Origin: Aphelocoma coerulescens
Lineage: Eukaryota; Chordata; Aves; Passeriformes; Corvidae
DNA length: 64,000 bases
Direction of reading: 5' to 3'
Assembly (NCBI RefSeq): GCF_041296385.1
Contig: NW_027183613.1
Location: forward strand, 64,501 to 128,500
This document shows, piece by piece, positions 35,124-48,169 of this stretch. The translations under genes were made by a program, and so were the position numbers. The notes beneath the pieces were generated by a model. It ran no database searches and was not told the DNA's origin. It saw only the letters and a program-made list of their open reading frames with translations. Positions within the stretch are counted from its first letter, which is position 1. Every line of letters begins with the position of its first letter.

Positions 35124-37300
35124 GAGCTGAAAACTGGCTAAAAAGAAACAAGGTTGCTTCCTCTGCTCTTGCTGCAAGCAGGATGCAGAGGAGTGTGTAT
35201 GTGTGTCCTTGAACAAACGCTCTGAGAAGTTTGTCCGGTTTTTTTTCCTCTCCCCCCTCTCAGGCTCAGTTGAAAGGCACAGAAATGCACAAAGTTCACT
35301 TCTGGGCATAGAGCAGCAATAGGGGATACACACAATAAAGTCACCCCAAGACACAGGGACAGAGAATTCAGTGGAAAGACTCCGAGAATTCTGCTCCCAG
35401 AGATCATTCATTCCTGCTCACACTGACCCTTGTAGAAAGGGGACATCGTTCCAGGCAGCCTGTACTGAGCATGTGGCTCCTGAGTGGGGTTTGTTGTTTA
35501 GGAAACCTGCTCCGGCTTTTCCATTCTTTCCTTCCAAACAGGAAAACTTCTCCTTGGGCTGTGTGCAGGCAGAGCCCTGAGGAGAGCAGGTGGCACATGG
35601 TGCGCTGGGCTGGGACAGCCAGCTGCAGAGCTCAAGGGAAGAAGCCCAAAGTGTCACAATGGCTCCTTGCCTTCCCATGCAACACCTGGGTCACAATGGT
35701 CTCCTTGATTCCATGAGGCCCCACTGTGTCACAATGGCTCCTTGGTTCCATCAGGTTCCGCAGTGTCACCATGGTCTCCTTTGATCCGCATTGTCATCAT
35801 GGACAATTGGTTCCATGAGGCCCCGCAGTGTCACAATGGTCCCTTGGTTCCATAGCTTTTACGTTGTAACAATGGACTCCTTGCTTCTATGAGCTAGCCT
35901 GCTTTTTGCAGAGGTGTCTTTGGTTCCCACAAGGCCCCGCTGTGTCTCAGTGCACCCTGGCTTCCATGTGGATGTGGAGTATCACAAAGGCTCCTTGGTT
36001 CCACCAGGTCCTGCTGTGTCACAATGGGTCCTGTGGTCCCTGAGGCCCTCCAAAGTCATTGTGGAGGCTTGCTTCCATGAGGTTCCATTATGTGCCAGTG
36101 GTCATCTTGGTTCCAGGAGTTTCCTTAGTGTCACAATGCCCTCCTTGCTTCCATTAGGCCCTGCTTTGCCACAATGGTCCCCTTGTTTCCATGAGGCCCC
36201 GCTGTGTCACAATGGACCTATGGTTCCATGATGTTGCGTGGTGTCACCGTGCTCTTCTTGAATCCGCAGTGTAACCATGGACCATTGGTTCCATGCAGCC
36301 GTGTCACAATGGGCTCCTTGATTCCATGATTCCCCACGGTGTCACAATGGAGCCTTGTTTCTAGGAGGTTCTGTACTGTCACAATTGCCTCCTTGATGCC
36401 ATCAGCCCCTGCAGTGTCACAATGGCTCCTTGGTTCCATGAGGAACACAATAGCTTGGCATAAGCATTGAGCAACAGCTGCTGAACACACCTGGCAACAT
36501 CTGCTTGCATCAAAAGAGTGCTTCAAGCTGACAATGGCACCAGCAGCTTCCATCTGCAACAGAGACCCAGGAAAGGACAGGCTGTGCCAGTTTGGACAAA
36601 TGTGGAGGAAAATATCCTCTGATAGAAGGCAGGTTACACCCAGCCCTCCCCCACCAGGTTTTTGGAAAAAAGAACTTTCCTGGGAAGAAAGTGAAAGAGA
36701 TAAAAACTGTTTTTTTAACAAACACACAGGAAAAGGATAGCAATGCTAAATATTAAAAGCTCTCGCTGTGCAGAGAAAGCTGGGATAATTTGAGAGTCCT
36801 TCTGTGTTTCGGTGGGGTCTCCTGAAACATCCATAGACAGCGAGGCCCGTGCAAAGAAACAGGGAGCGATTCTTGAGAGAAGTTTCAGAGCTCTTTCTTC
36901 TCCAGCCACATGGGCGGGGCACTGCCAAAGAACTGAGCAATCACGGCACAACCAGGGCCCTCCTCGCACAGGGCAACACAAAATAAGCAGTGCTGAACAG
37001 GATTAGGGCACATGTGAGCAGGGAGCAGGGAGACCCCGTGCCCAGGCCATGCCTCTACCCCAGGGTCCCCTCTCCCATGACCTCATGGCAGGGGGGAGGA
37101 ACCCCAACACTTCCGTAGGTGTAGTCTCTCTCCTCCTCCTTGCAGCTGGCTCATGGGCCCACATTCAGGGCCCCCACCTCGGGAGAAAATTCTCCCAATG
37201 TGCTCTGATGTTGAAAGAGTCAAGAAGAGAAGAAGGGAAAAAAAACCCCCGAAGTCCCAGGAAAACAAAGTTCAACTCTCCATCTCCTCCCAGAGAAAAG
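35124..37300 (+). repeat. Array copy 17 (2177 bases)
   Basis: Opens with GAAACAAGGTTGC, as copy 15 does, and has AATAAA. First copy with GCCCTCCTTGCTTCC near 36138. Private CTCCTTGGGCTG near 35551 and AAAACTGTTTT near 36705. GTGCCAGTTTGG near 36586 is shared with copy 21. It ends with CTCCTCCCAG. Confidence 0.95.
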
Positions 37301-39472
37301 GAGCTGAAAACTGGCTAAAAAGAAACCAAGTTGCTTCCTCTGCTCTTGCTGCAAGCAGGATGCAGAGGAGCGTGTATGTGTGTCCTTGAAAAAACGCTCT
37401 GAGAAGTTTGTCCGGTTTTTTTCCTCTCCCCCCTCTCAGGCTCAGTTGAAAGGCACAGAAATGCACAAAGTTCACTTCTGGGCATAGAGCAGCAATAGGG
37501 GATACACACAATAAAGTCACCCCAAGACACAGGGACAGAGAATTCAGTGGAAAGACTCCGAGAATTCTGCTCCCAGAGATCATTCATTCCTGCTCACACT
37601 GACCCTTGTAGAAAGGGGACATCGTTCCAGGCAGCCTGTACTGAGCATGTGGCTCCTGAGTGGGGTTTGTTGTTTAGGAAACCTGCTCCGGCTTTTCCAT
37701 TCTTTCCTTCCAAACAGGAAAACTTCTCCTGGGGCTGTGTGCAGGCAGAGCCCTGAGGAGAGCAGGTGGCACATGGTGCGCTGGGCTGGGACAGCCAGCT
37801 GCAGAGCTCAAGGGAAGGAGCCCAAAGTGTCACAATGGCTCCTTGCCTTCCCATGCAACACCTGGGTCACAATGGTCTCCTTGATTCCATGAGGCCCCAC
37901 TGTGTCACAATGGCTCCTTGGTTCCATCAGGTTCCGCAGTGTCACCATGGTCTCCTTTGATCCGCATTGTCATCATGGACAATTGGTTCCATGAGGCCCC
38001 GCAGTGTCACAATGGTCCCTTGCTTCCATAGCTTTTACGTTGTAACAATGGACTCCTTGCTTCTATGAGCTAGCCTGCTTTTTGCAGAGGTGTCTTTGGT
38101 TCCCACAAGGCCCCGCTGTGCCTCAGTGCACCCTGGCTTCCATGTGGATCTGGAGTATCACAAAGGCTCCTTGGTTCCACCAGGTCCTGCTGTGTCACAA
38201 TGGGTCCTGTGGTCCCTGAGGCCCTCCAAAGTCATTGTGGAGGCTTGCTTCCATGAGGTTCCATTATGTGCCAGTGGTCATCTTGGTTCCAGGAGTTTCC
38301 TTAGTGTCACAATGCCCTCCTTGCTTCCATTAGGCCCTGCTTTGCCACAATGGTCCCCTTGTTTCCATGAGGCCCCGCTGTGTCACAATGGACCTATGGT
38401 TCCGTGATGTTGCGTGGTGTCACCGTGCTCTTCTTGAATCCGCAGTGTAACCATGGACCATTGGTTCCATGCAGCCGTGTCACAATGGGCTCCTTGATTC
38501 CATGATTCCCCACGGTGTCACAATGGAGCCTTGTTTCTAGGAGGTTCTGTACTGTCACAATTGCCTCCTTGATGCCATCAGCCCCTGCAGTGTCACAATG
38601 GCTCCTTGGTTCCATGAGGAACACAATAGCTTGGCATAAGCATTGAGCAACAGCTGCTGAACACACCTGGCAACATCTGCTTGCATCAAAAGAGTGCTTC
38701 AAGCTGACAATGGCACCAGCAGCTTCCATCTGCAACAGAGACCCAGGAAAGGACAGGCTGTGCCGGTTTGGACAAATGTGGAGGAAAATATCCTCTGATA
38801 GAAGGCAGGTTACACCCAGCCCTCCCCCACCAGGTTTTTGGAAAAAAGAACTTTCCTGGGAAGAAAGTGAAAGAGATAAAAACTATTTTTTTAACAAACA
38901 CACAGGAAAAGGATAGCAATGCTAAATATTAAAAGCTCTCGCTGTGCAGAGAAAGCTGGGATAATTTGAGAGTCCTTCCGTGTTTCGGTGGGGTCTCCTG
39001 AAACATCCATAGACAGCGAGGCCCGTGCAAAGAAACAGGGAGCGATTCTTGAGAGAAGTTGCAGAGCTCTTTCTTCTCCAGCCACATGGGCGGGGCACTG
39101 CCAAAGAACTGAGCAATCACGGCACAACCAGGGCCCTCCTCGCACAGGGCAACACAAAATAAGCAGTGCTGAACAGGATTAGGGCACATGTGAGCAGGGA
39201 GCAGGGAGACCCCGTGCCCAGGCCATGCCTCTACCCCAGGGTCCCCTCTCCCATGACCTCATGGCAGGGGGGAGGAACCCCAACACTTCCGTAGGTGTAG
39301 TCTCTCTCCTCCTCCTTGCAGCTGGCTCATGGGCCCACATTCAGGGCCCCCACCTCGGGAGAAAATTCTCCCAATGTGCTCTGATGTTGAAAGAGTCAAG
39401 AAGAGAAGGGGAAAAAACCCCCAAAGTCCCAGGAAAACAAAGTTCAACTCTCCATCTCCCCCCAGAGAAAAG
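37301..39472 (+). repeat. Array copy 18 (2172 bases)
   Basis: Opens with GAAACCAAGTTGC, GAGCGTGTATG and TTGAAAAAACGC, a set shared only with copy 22. AATAAA form. TCCGTGATG near 38401, AAGTTGCAGAG near 39057 and the 3-base deletion in AAGAGAAGGGG near 39403 also match copy 22. Private AAGGAGCCC near 37815 and TGTGCCTCAG near 38117. Confidence 0.95.
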
Positions 39473-41649
39473 GAGCTGAAAACTGGCTAAAAAGAAACAA
39501 AGTTGCTTCCTCTGCTCTTGCTGCAAGCAGGATGCAGAGGAGTGTGTATGTGTGTCCTTGAACAAACGCTCTGAGAAGTTTGTCTGGCTTTTTTTTCCTC
39601 TCCCCCCTCTCAGGCTCAGTTGAAAGGCACAGAAATGCACAAAGTTCACTTCTGGGCATAGAGCAGCAATAGGGGATACACATGATAAAGTCACCCCAAG
39701 ACACAGGGACAGAGAATTCAGTGGAAAGACTCCGAGAATTCTGCTCCCAGAGATCATTCATTCCTGCTCACACTGACCCTTGTAGAAAGGGGACATCGTT
39801 CCAGGCAGCCTGTACTGAGCATGTGGCTCCTGAGTGGGGTTTGTTGTTTAGGAAACCTGCTCCGGCTTTTCCATTCTTTCCTTCCAAACAGGAAAACTTC
39901 TCCTGGGGCTGTGTGCAGGCAGAGCCCTGAGGAGAGCAGGTGGCACATGGTGCGCTGGGCTGGGACAGCCAGCTGCAGAGCTCAAGGGAAGAAGCCCAAA
40001 GTGTCACAATGGCTCCTTGCCTTCCCATGCAACACCTGGGTCACAATGGTCTCCTTGATTCCATGAGGCCCCACTGTGTCACAATGGCTCCTTGGTTCCA
40101 TCAGGTTCCGCAGTGTCACCATGGTCTCCTTTGATCCGCATTGTCATCATGGACAATTGGTTCCATGAGGCCCCGCAGTGTCACAATGGTCCCTTGCTTC
40201 CATAGCTTTTACGTTGTAACAATGGACTCCTTGCTTCTATGAGCTAGCCTGCTTTTTGCAGAGGTGTCTTTGGTTCCAACAAGGCCCCGCTGTGTCTCAG
40301 TGCACCCTGGCTTCCATGTGGATGTGGAGTATCACAAAGGCTCCTTGGTTCCACCAGGTCCTGCTGTGTCACAATGGGTCCTGTGGTCCCTGAGGCCCTC
40401 CAAAGTCATTGTGGAGGCTTGCTTCCATGAGGTTCCATTATGTGCCAGTGGTCATCTTGGTTCCAGGAGTTTCCTTAGTGTCACAATGCTCTCCATGCTT
40501 CCATTAGGCCCTGCTTTCCCACAATGGTCCCCTTGTTTCCATGAGGCCCCGCTGTGTCACAATGGACCTATGGTTCCATGATGTTGCGTGGTGTCACCGT
40601 GCTCTTCTTGAATCCGCAGTGTAACCATGGACCATTGGTTCCATGCAGCCGTGTCACAATGGGCTCCTTGATTCCATGATTCCCCACGGTGTCACAATGG
40701 AGCCTTGTTTCTAGGAGGTTCTGTACTGTCACAATTGCCTCCTTGATGCCATCAGCCCCTGCAGTGTCACAATGGCTCCTTGGTTCCATGAGGAACACAA
40801 TAGCTTGGCATAAGCATTGAGCAACAGCTGCTGAACACACCTGGCAACATCTGCTTGCATCAAAAGAGTGCTTCAAGCTGACAATGGCACCAGCAGCTTC
40901 CATCTGCAACAGAGACCCAGGAAAGGTCAGGCTGTGCCGGTTTGGACAAATGTGGAGGAAAATATCCTCTGATAGAAGGCAGGTTACACCCAGCCCTCCC
41001 CCACCAGGTTTTTGGAAGAAAGAACTTTCCTGGGAAGAAAGTGAAAGAGATAAAAACTATTTTTTTAACAAACACACAGGAAAAGGATAGCAATGCTAAA
41101 TATTAAAAGCTCTCGCTGTGCAGAGAAAGCTGGGATAATTTGAGAGTCCTTCCGTGTTTCGGTGGGGTCTCCTGAAACATCCATAGACAGCGAGGCCCGT
41201 GCAAAGAAACAGGGAGCCATTCTTGAGAGAAGTTTCAGAGCTCTTTCTTCTCCAGCCACATGGGCGGGGCACTGCCAAAGAACTGAGCAATCACAGCACA
41301 ACCAGGGCCCTCCTCGCACAGGGCAACACAAAATAAGCAGTGCTGAACAGGATTAGGGCACATGTGAGCAGGGAGCAGGGAGACCCCGTGCCCAGGCCAT
41401 GCCTCTACCCCAGGGTCCCCTCTCCCATGACCTCATGGCAGGGGGGAGGAACCCCAACACTTCCGTAGGTGTAGTCTCTCTCCTCCTCCTTGCAGCTGGC
41501 TCATGGGCCCACATTCAGGGCCCCCACCTCGGGAGAAAATTCTCCCAATGTGGTCTGATGTTGAAAGAGTCAAGAAGAGAAGAAGGGGAAAAAACCCCCA
41601 AAGTCCCAGGAAAACAAAGTTCAACTCTCCATCTCCCCCCAGAGAAAAG
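39473..41649 (+). repeat. Array copy 19 (2177 bases)
   Basis: ACATGATAAAG, CTCCGGC with CTTCCAAAC, and GATGTGG. CTTTCCCACAATGG near 40514 recurs in copies 27 and 29. Private AAAGGTCAGG near 40923. ATGTGGTCTGATG near 41548 is shared with copy 23. The purine tract keeps AAGAAGGGG without the 3-base loss. Confidence 0.95.
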
Positions 41650-43823
41650 GAGCTGAAAACTGGCTAAAAAGAAACAAAGTTGCTTCCTCTGCTCTTGCTG
41701 CAAGCAGGATGCAGAGGAGTGTGTATGTGTGTCCTTGAACAAACGCTCTGAGAAGTTTGTCTGGCTTTTTTTTCCTCTCCCCCCTCTCAGGCTCAGTTGA
41801 AAGGCACAGAAATGCACAAAGTTCACTTCTGGGCATAGAGCAGCAATAGGGGATACACACAATAAAGTCACCCCAAGACACAGGGACAGAGAATTCAGTG
41901 GAAAGACTCCGAGAATTCTGCTCCCAGAGATCATTCATTCCTGCTCACACTGACCCTTGTAGAAAGGGGACATCGTTCCAGGCAGCCTGTACTGAGCATG
42001 TGGCTCCTGAGTGGGGTTTGTTGTTTAGGAAACCTGCTCAGGCTTTTCCATTCTTTCCTTCCAAACAGGAAAACTTCTCCTGGGGCTGTGTGCAGGCAGA
42101 GCCCTGAGGAGAGCAGGTGGCACATGGTGCGCTGGGCTGGGACAGCCAGCTGCAGAGCTCAAGGGAAGAAGCCCAAAGTGTCACAATGGCTCCTTGCCTT
42201 CACATGCAACACCTGGGTCACAATGGTCTCCTTGATTCCATGAGGCCCCACTGTGTCACAATGGCTCCTTGGTTCCATCAGGTTCCGCAGTGTCACCATG
42301 GTCTCCTTTGATCCGCACTGTCATCATGGACAATTGGTTCCATGAGGCCCCGCAGTGTCACAATGGTCCCTTGCTTCCATAGCTTTTACGTTGTAACAAT
42401 GGACTCCTTGCTTCTATGAGCTAGCCTGCTTTTTGCAGAGGTGTCTTTGGTTCCAACAAGGCCCCGCTGTGTCTCAGTGCACCCTGGCTTCCATGTGGAT
42501 CTGGAGTATCACAAAGGCTCCTTGGTTCCACCAGGTCCTGCTGTGTCACAATGGGTCCTGTGGTCCCTGAGGCCCTCCAAAGTCATTGTGGAGGCTTGCT
42601 TCCATGAGGTTCCATTATGTGCCAGTGGTCATCTTGGTTCCAGGAGTTTCCTTAGTGTCACAATGCTCTCCATGCTTCCATTAGGCCCTGCTTTGCCACA
42701 ATGGTCCCCTTGTTTCCATGAGGCCCCGCTGTGTCACAATGGACCTATGGTTCCATGATGTTGCGTGGTGTCACCGTGCTCTTCTTGAATCCGCAGTGTA
42801 ACCATGGACCATTGGTTCCATGCAGCCGTGTCACAATGGGCTCCTTGATTCCATGATTCCCCACGGTGTCACAATGGAGCCTTGTTTCTAGGAGGTTCTG
42901 TACTGTCACAATTGCCTCCTTGATGCCATCAGCCCCTGCAGTGTCACAATGGCTCCTTGGTTCCATGAGGAACACAATAGCTTGGCATAAGCATTGAGCA
43001 ACAGCTGCTGAACACACCTGGCAACATCTGCTTGCATCAAAAGAGTGCTTCAAGCTGACAATGGCACCAGCAGCTTCCATCTGCAACAGAGACCCAGGAA
43101 AGGACAGGCTGTGCCGGTTTGGACAAATGTGGAGGAAAATATCCTCTGATAGAAGGCAGGTTACACCCAGCCCTCCCCCACCAGGTTTTTGGAAGAAAGA
43201 ACTTTCCTGGGAAGAAAGTGAAAGAGATAAAAACTATTTTTTTAACAAACACACAGGAAAAGGATAGCAATGCTAAATATTAAAAGCTCTCGCTGTGCAG
43301 AGAAAGCTGGGATAATTTGAGAGTCCTTCCGTGTTTCGGTGGGGTCTCCTGAAACATCCATAGACAGCGAGGCCCGTGCAAAGAAACAGGGAGCCATTCT
43401 TGAGAGAAGTTTCAGAGCTCTTTCTTCTCCAGCCACATGGGCGGGGCACTGCCAAAGAACTGAGCAATCACGGCACAACCAGGGCCCTCCTCGCACAGGG
43501 CAACACAAAATAAGCAGTGCTGAACAGGATTAGGGCACATGTGAGCAGGGAGCAGGGAGACCCCGTGCCCAGGCCATGCCTCTACCCCAGGGTCCCCTCT
43601 CCCATGACCTCATGGCAGGGGGGAGGAACCCCAACACTTCCGTAGGTGTAGTCTCTCTCCTCCTCCTTGCAGCTGGCTCATGGGCCCACATTCAGGGCCC
43701 CCACCTCGAGAGAAAATTCTCCCAATGTGCTCTGATGTTGAAAGAGTCAAGAAGAGAAGGGGAAAAAACCCCCAAAGTCCCAGGAAAACAAAGTTCAACT
43801 CTCCATCTCCCCCCAGAGAAAAG
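41650..43823 (+). repeat. Array copy 20 (2174 bases)
   Basis: AATAAA form, CTCAGGC form, TTCACATGCAAC, GATCTGG, TTGGAAGAAAG and the 3-base purine-tract deletion. CCTCGAGAGAAAA near 43704 breaks the left arm of the 16-base palindrome, the only copy in which I saw it broken. Confidence 0.95.
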
Positions 43824-46001
43824 GAGCTGAAAACTGGCTAAAAAGAAACCAAGTTGCTTCCTCTGCTCTTGCTGCAAGCAGGATGCAGAGGAGTGTGTAT
43901 GTGTGTCCTTGAACAAACGCTCTGAGAAGTTTGTCTGGCTTTTTTTTCCTCTCCCCCCTCTCAGGCTCAGTTGAAAGGCACAGAAATGCACAAAGTTCAC
44001 TTCTGGGCATAGAGCAGCAATAGGGGATACACACAATAAAGTCACCCCAAGACACAGGGACAGAGAATTCAGTGGAAAGACTCCGAGAATTCTGCTCCCA
44101 GAGATCATTCATTCCTGCTCACACTGACCCTTGTAGAAAGGGGACATCGTTCCAGGCAGCCTGTACTGAGCATGTGGCTCCTGAGTGGGGTTTCTTGTTT
44201 AGGAAACCTGCTCAGGCTTTTCCATTCTTTCCTTCCAAACAGGAAAACTTCTCCTGGGGCTGTGTGCAGGCAGAGCCCTGAGGAGAGCAGGTGGCACATG
44301 GTGCGCTGGGCTGGGACAGCCAGCTGCAGAGCTCAAGGGAAGAAGCCCAAAGTGTCACAATGGCTCCTTGCCTTCACATGCAACACCTGGGTCACAATGG
44401 TCTCCTTGATTCCATGAGGCCCCACTGTGTCACAATGGCTCCTTGGTTCCATCAGGTTCCGCAGTGTCACCGTGGTCTCCTTTGATCCGCACTGTCATCA
44501 TGGACAATTGGTTCCATGAGGCCCCGCAGTGTCACAATGGTCCCTTGCTTCCATAGCTTTTACGTTGTAACAATGGACTCCTTGCTTCTATGAGCTAGCC
44601 TGCTTTTTGCAGAGGTGTCTTTGGTTCCAACAAGGCCCCGCTGTGTCTCAGTGCACCCTGGCTTCCATGTGGATGTGGAGTATCACAAAGGCTCCTTGGT
44701 TCCACCAGGTCCTGCTGTGTCACAATGGGTCCTGTGGTCCCTGAGGCCCTCCAAAGTCATTGTGGAGGCTTGCTTCCATGAGGTTCCATTATGTGCCAGT
44801 GGTCATCTTGGTTCCAGGAGTTTCCTTAGTGTCACAATGCCCTCCTTGCTTCCATTAGGCCCTGCTTTGCCACAATGGTCCCCTTGTTTCCATGAGGCCC
44901 CGCTGTGTCACAATGGACCTATGGTTCCATGATGTTGCGTGGTGTCACCGTGCTCTTCTTGAATCCGCAGTGTAACCATGGACCATTGGTTCCATGCAGC
45001 CGTGTCACAATGGGCTCCTTGATTCCATGATTCCCCACGGTGTCACAATGGAGCCTTGTTTCTAGGAGGTTCTGTACTGTCACAATTGCCTCCTTGATGC
45101 CATCAGCCCCTGCAGTGTCACAATGGCTCCTTGGTTCAATGAGGAACACAATAGCTTGGCATAAGCATTGAGCAACAGCTGCTGAACACACCTGGCAACA
45201 TCTGCTTGCATCAAAAGAGTGCTTCAAGCTGACAATGGCACCAGCAGCTTCCATCTGCAACAGAGACCCAGGAAAGGACAGGCTGTGCCAGTTTGGACAA
45301 ATGTGGAGGAAAATATCCTCTGATAGAAGGCAGGTTACACCCAGCCCTCCCCCACCAGGTTTTTGGAAAAAAGAACTTTCCTGGGAAGAAAGTGAAAGAG
45401 ATAAAAACTATTTTTTTAACAAACACACAGGAAAAGGATAGCAATGCTAAATATTAAAAGCTCTCGCTGTGCAGAGAAAGCTGGGATAATTTAAGAGTCC
45501 TTCTGTGTTTCGGTGGGGTCTCCTGAAACATCCATAGACAGCGAGGCCCGTGCAAAGAAACAGGGAGCGATTCTTGAGAGAAGTTTCAGAGCTCTTTCTT
45601 CTCCAGCCACATGGGCGGGGCACTGCCAAAGAACTGAGCAATCACGGCACAACCAGGGCCCTCCTGGCACAGGGCAACACAAAATAAGCAGTGCTGAACA
45701 GGATTAGGGCACATGTGAGCAGGGAGCAGGGAGACCCCGTGCCCAGGCCATGCCTCTACCCCAGGGTCCCCTCTCCCATGACCTCATGGCAGGGGGGAGG
45801 AACCCCAACACTTCCGTAGGTGTAGTCTCTCTCCTCCTCCTTGCAGCTGGCTCATGGGCCCACATTCAGGGCCCCCACCTCGGGAGAAAATTCTCCCAAT
45901 GTGCTCTGATGTTGAAAGAGTCAAGAAGAGAAGAAGGGAAAAAAAACCCCCGAAGTCCCAGGAAAACAAAGTTCAACTCTCCATCTCCCCCCAGAGAAAA
46001 G
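43824..46001 (+). repeat. Array copy 21 (2178 bases)
   Basis: GAAACCAAG opening and AATAAA. Private GTTTCTTGTTTAGG near 44191, CACCGTGGTCTCC near 44469 and TTTAAGAGTCC near 45490. GTTCAATGAGG near 45135 is shared with copy 29. CCCTCCTTG and GCCAGTTTGG are shared with copy 17. Confidence 0.95.
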
Positions 46002-48169
46002 GAGCTGAAAACTGGCTAAAAAGAAACCAAGTTGCTTCCTCTGCTCTTGCTGCAAGCAGGATGCAGAGGAGCGTGTATGTGTGTCCTTGAAAAAACGCTC
46101 TGAGAAGTTTGTCCGGTTTTTTTCCTCTCCCCCCTCTCAGGCTCAGTTGAAAGGCACAGAAACGCACAAAGTTCACTTCTGGGCATAGAGCAGCAATAGG
46201 GGATACACACGATAAAGTCACCCCAAGACACAGGGACAGAGAATTCAGTGGAAAGACTCCGAGAATTCTGCTCCCAGAGATCATTCCTGCTCACACTGAC
46301 CCTTGTAGAAAGGGGACATCGTTCCAGGCAGCCTGTACTGAGCATGTGGCTCCTGAGTGGGGTTTGTTGTTTAGGAAACCTGCTCCGGCTTTTCCATTCT
46401 TTCCTTGCAAACAGGAAAACTTCTCCTGGGGCTGTGTGCAGGCAGAGCCCTGAGGAGAGCAGGTGGCACATGGTGCGCTGGGCTGGGACAGCCAGCTGCA
46501 GAGCTCAAGGGAAGAAGCCCAAAGTGTCACAATGGCTCCTTGCCTTCCCATGCAACACCTGGGTCACAATGGTCTCCTTGATTCCATGAGGCCCCACTGT
46601 GTCACAATGGCTCCTTGGTTCCATCAGGTTCCGCAGTGTCACCATGGTCTCCTTTGATCCGCATTGTCATCATGGACAATTGGTTCCATGAGGCCCCGCA
46701 GTGTCACAATGGTCCCTTGCTTCCATAGCTTTTACGTTGTAACAATGGACTCCTTGCTTCTATGAGCTAGCCTGCTTTTTGCAGAGGTGTCTTTGGTTCC
46801 CACAAGGCCCCGCTGTGTCTCAGTGCACCCTGGCTTCCATGTGGATCTGGAGTATCACAAAGGCTCCTTGGTTCCACCAGGTCCTGCTGTGTCACAATGG
46901 GTCCTGTGGTCCCTGAGGCCCTCCAAAGTCATTGTGGAGGCTTGCTTCCATGAGGTTCCATTATGTGCCAGTGGTCATCTTGGTTCCAGGAGTTTCCTTA
47001 GTGTCACAATGCCCTCCTTGCTTCCATTAGGCCCTGCTTTGCCACAATGGTCCCCTTGTTTCCATGAGGCCCCGCTGTGTCACAATGGACCTATGGTTCC
47101 GTGATGTTGCGTGGTGTCACCGTGCTCTTCTTGAATCCGCAGTGTAACCATGGACCATTGGTTCCATGCAGCCGTGTCACAATGGGCTCCTTGATTCCAT
47201 GATTCCCCACGGTGTCACAATGGAGCCTTGTTTCTAGGAGGTTCTGTACTGTCACAATTGCCTCCTTGATGCCATCAGCCCCTGCAGTGTCACAATGGCT
47301 CCTTGGTTCCATGAGGAACACAATAGCTTGGCATAAGCATTGAGCAACAGCTGCTGAACACACCTGGCAACATCTGCTTGCATCAAAAGAGTGCTTCAAG
47401 CTGACAATGGCACCAGCAGCTTCCATCTGCAACAGAGACCCAGGAAAGGACAGGCTGTGCCGGTTTGGACAAATGTGGAGGAAAATATCCTCTGATAGAA
47501 GGCAGGTTACACCCAGCCCTCCCCCACCAGGTTTTTGGAAAAAAGAACTTTCCTGGGAAGAAAGTGAAAGAGATAAAAACTATTTTTTTAACAAACACAC
47601 AGGAAAAGGATAGCAATGCTAAATATTAAAAGCTCTCGCTGTGCAGAGAAAGCTGGGATAATTTGAGAGTCCTTCCGTGTTTCGGTGGGGTCTCCTGAAA
47701 CATCCATAGACAGCGAGGCCCGTGCAAAGAAACAGGGAGCGATTCTTGAGAGAAGTTGCAGAGCTCTTTCTTCTCCAGCCACATGGGCGGGGCACTGCCA
47801 AAGAACTGAGCAATCACGGCACAACCAGGGCCCTCCTCGCACAGGGCAACACAAAATAAGCAGTGCTGAACAGGATTAGGGCACATGTGAGCAGGGAGCA
47901 GGGAGACCCCGTGCCCAGGCCATGCCTCTACCCCAGGGTCCCCTCTCCCATGACCTCATGGCAGGGGGGAGGAACCCCAACACTTCCGTAGGTGTAGTCT
48001 CTCTCCTCCTCCTTGCAGCTGGCTCATGGGCCCACATTCAGGGCCCCCACCTCGGGAGAAAATTCTCCCAATGTGCTCTGATGTTGAAAGAGTCAAGAAG
48101 AGAAGGGGAAAAAACCCCCAAAGTCCCAGGAAAACAAAGTTCAACTCTCCATCTCCCCCCAGAGAAAAG
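46002..48169 (+). repeat. Array copy 22 (2168 bases, shortest complete copy)
   Basis: Opens exactly as copy 18 does (GAAACCAAG, GAGCGTGTATG, TTGAAAAAACGC) but keeps ACACGATAAAG. Four bases are missing at about 46284, where GATCATTCATTCC is reduced to GATCATTCC, consistent with slippage in a tandem CATT. It also has the 3-base purine-tract deletion. Confidence 0.95.
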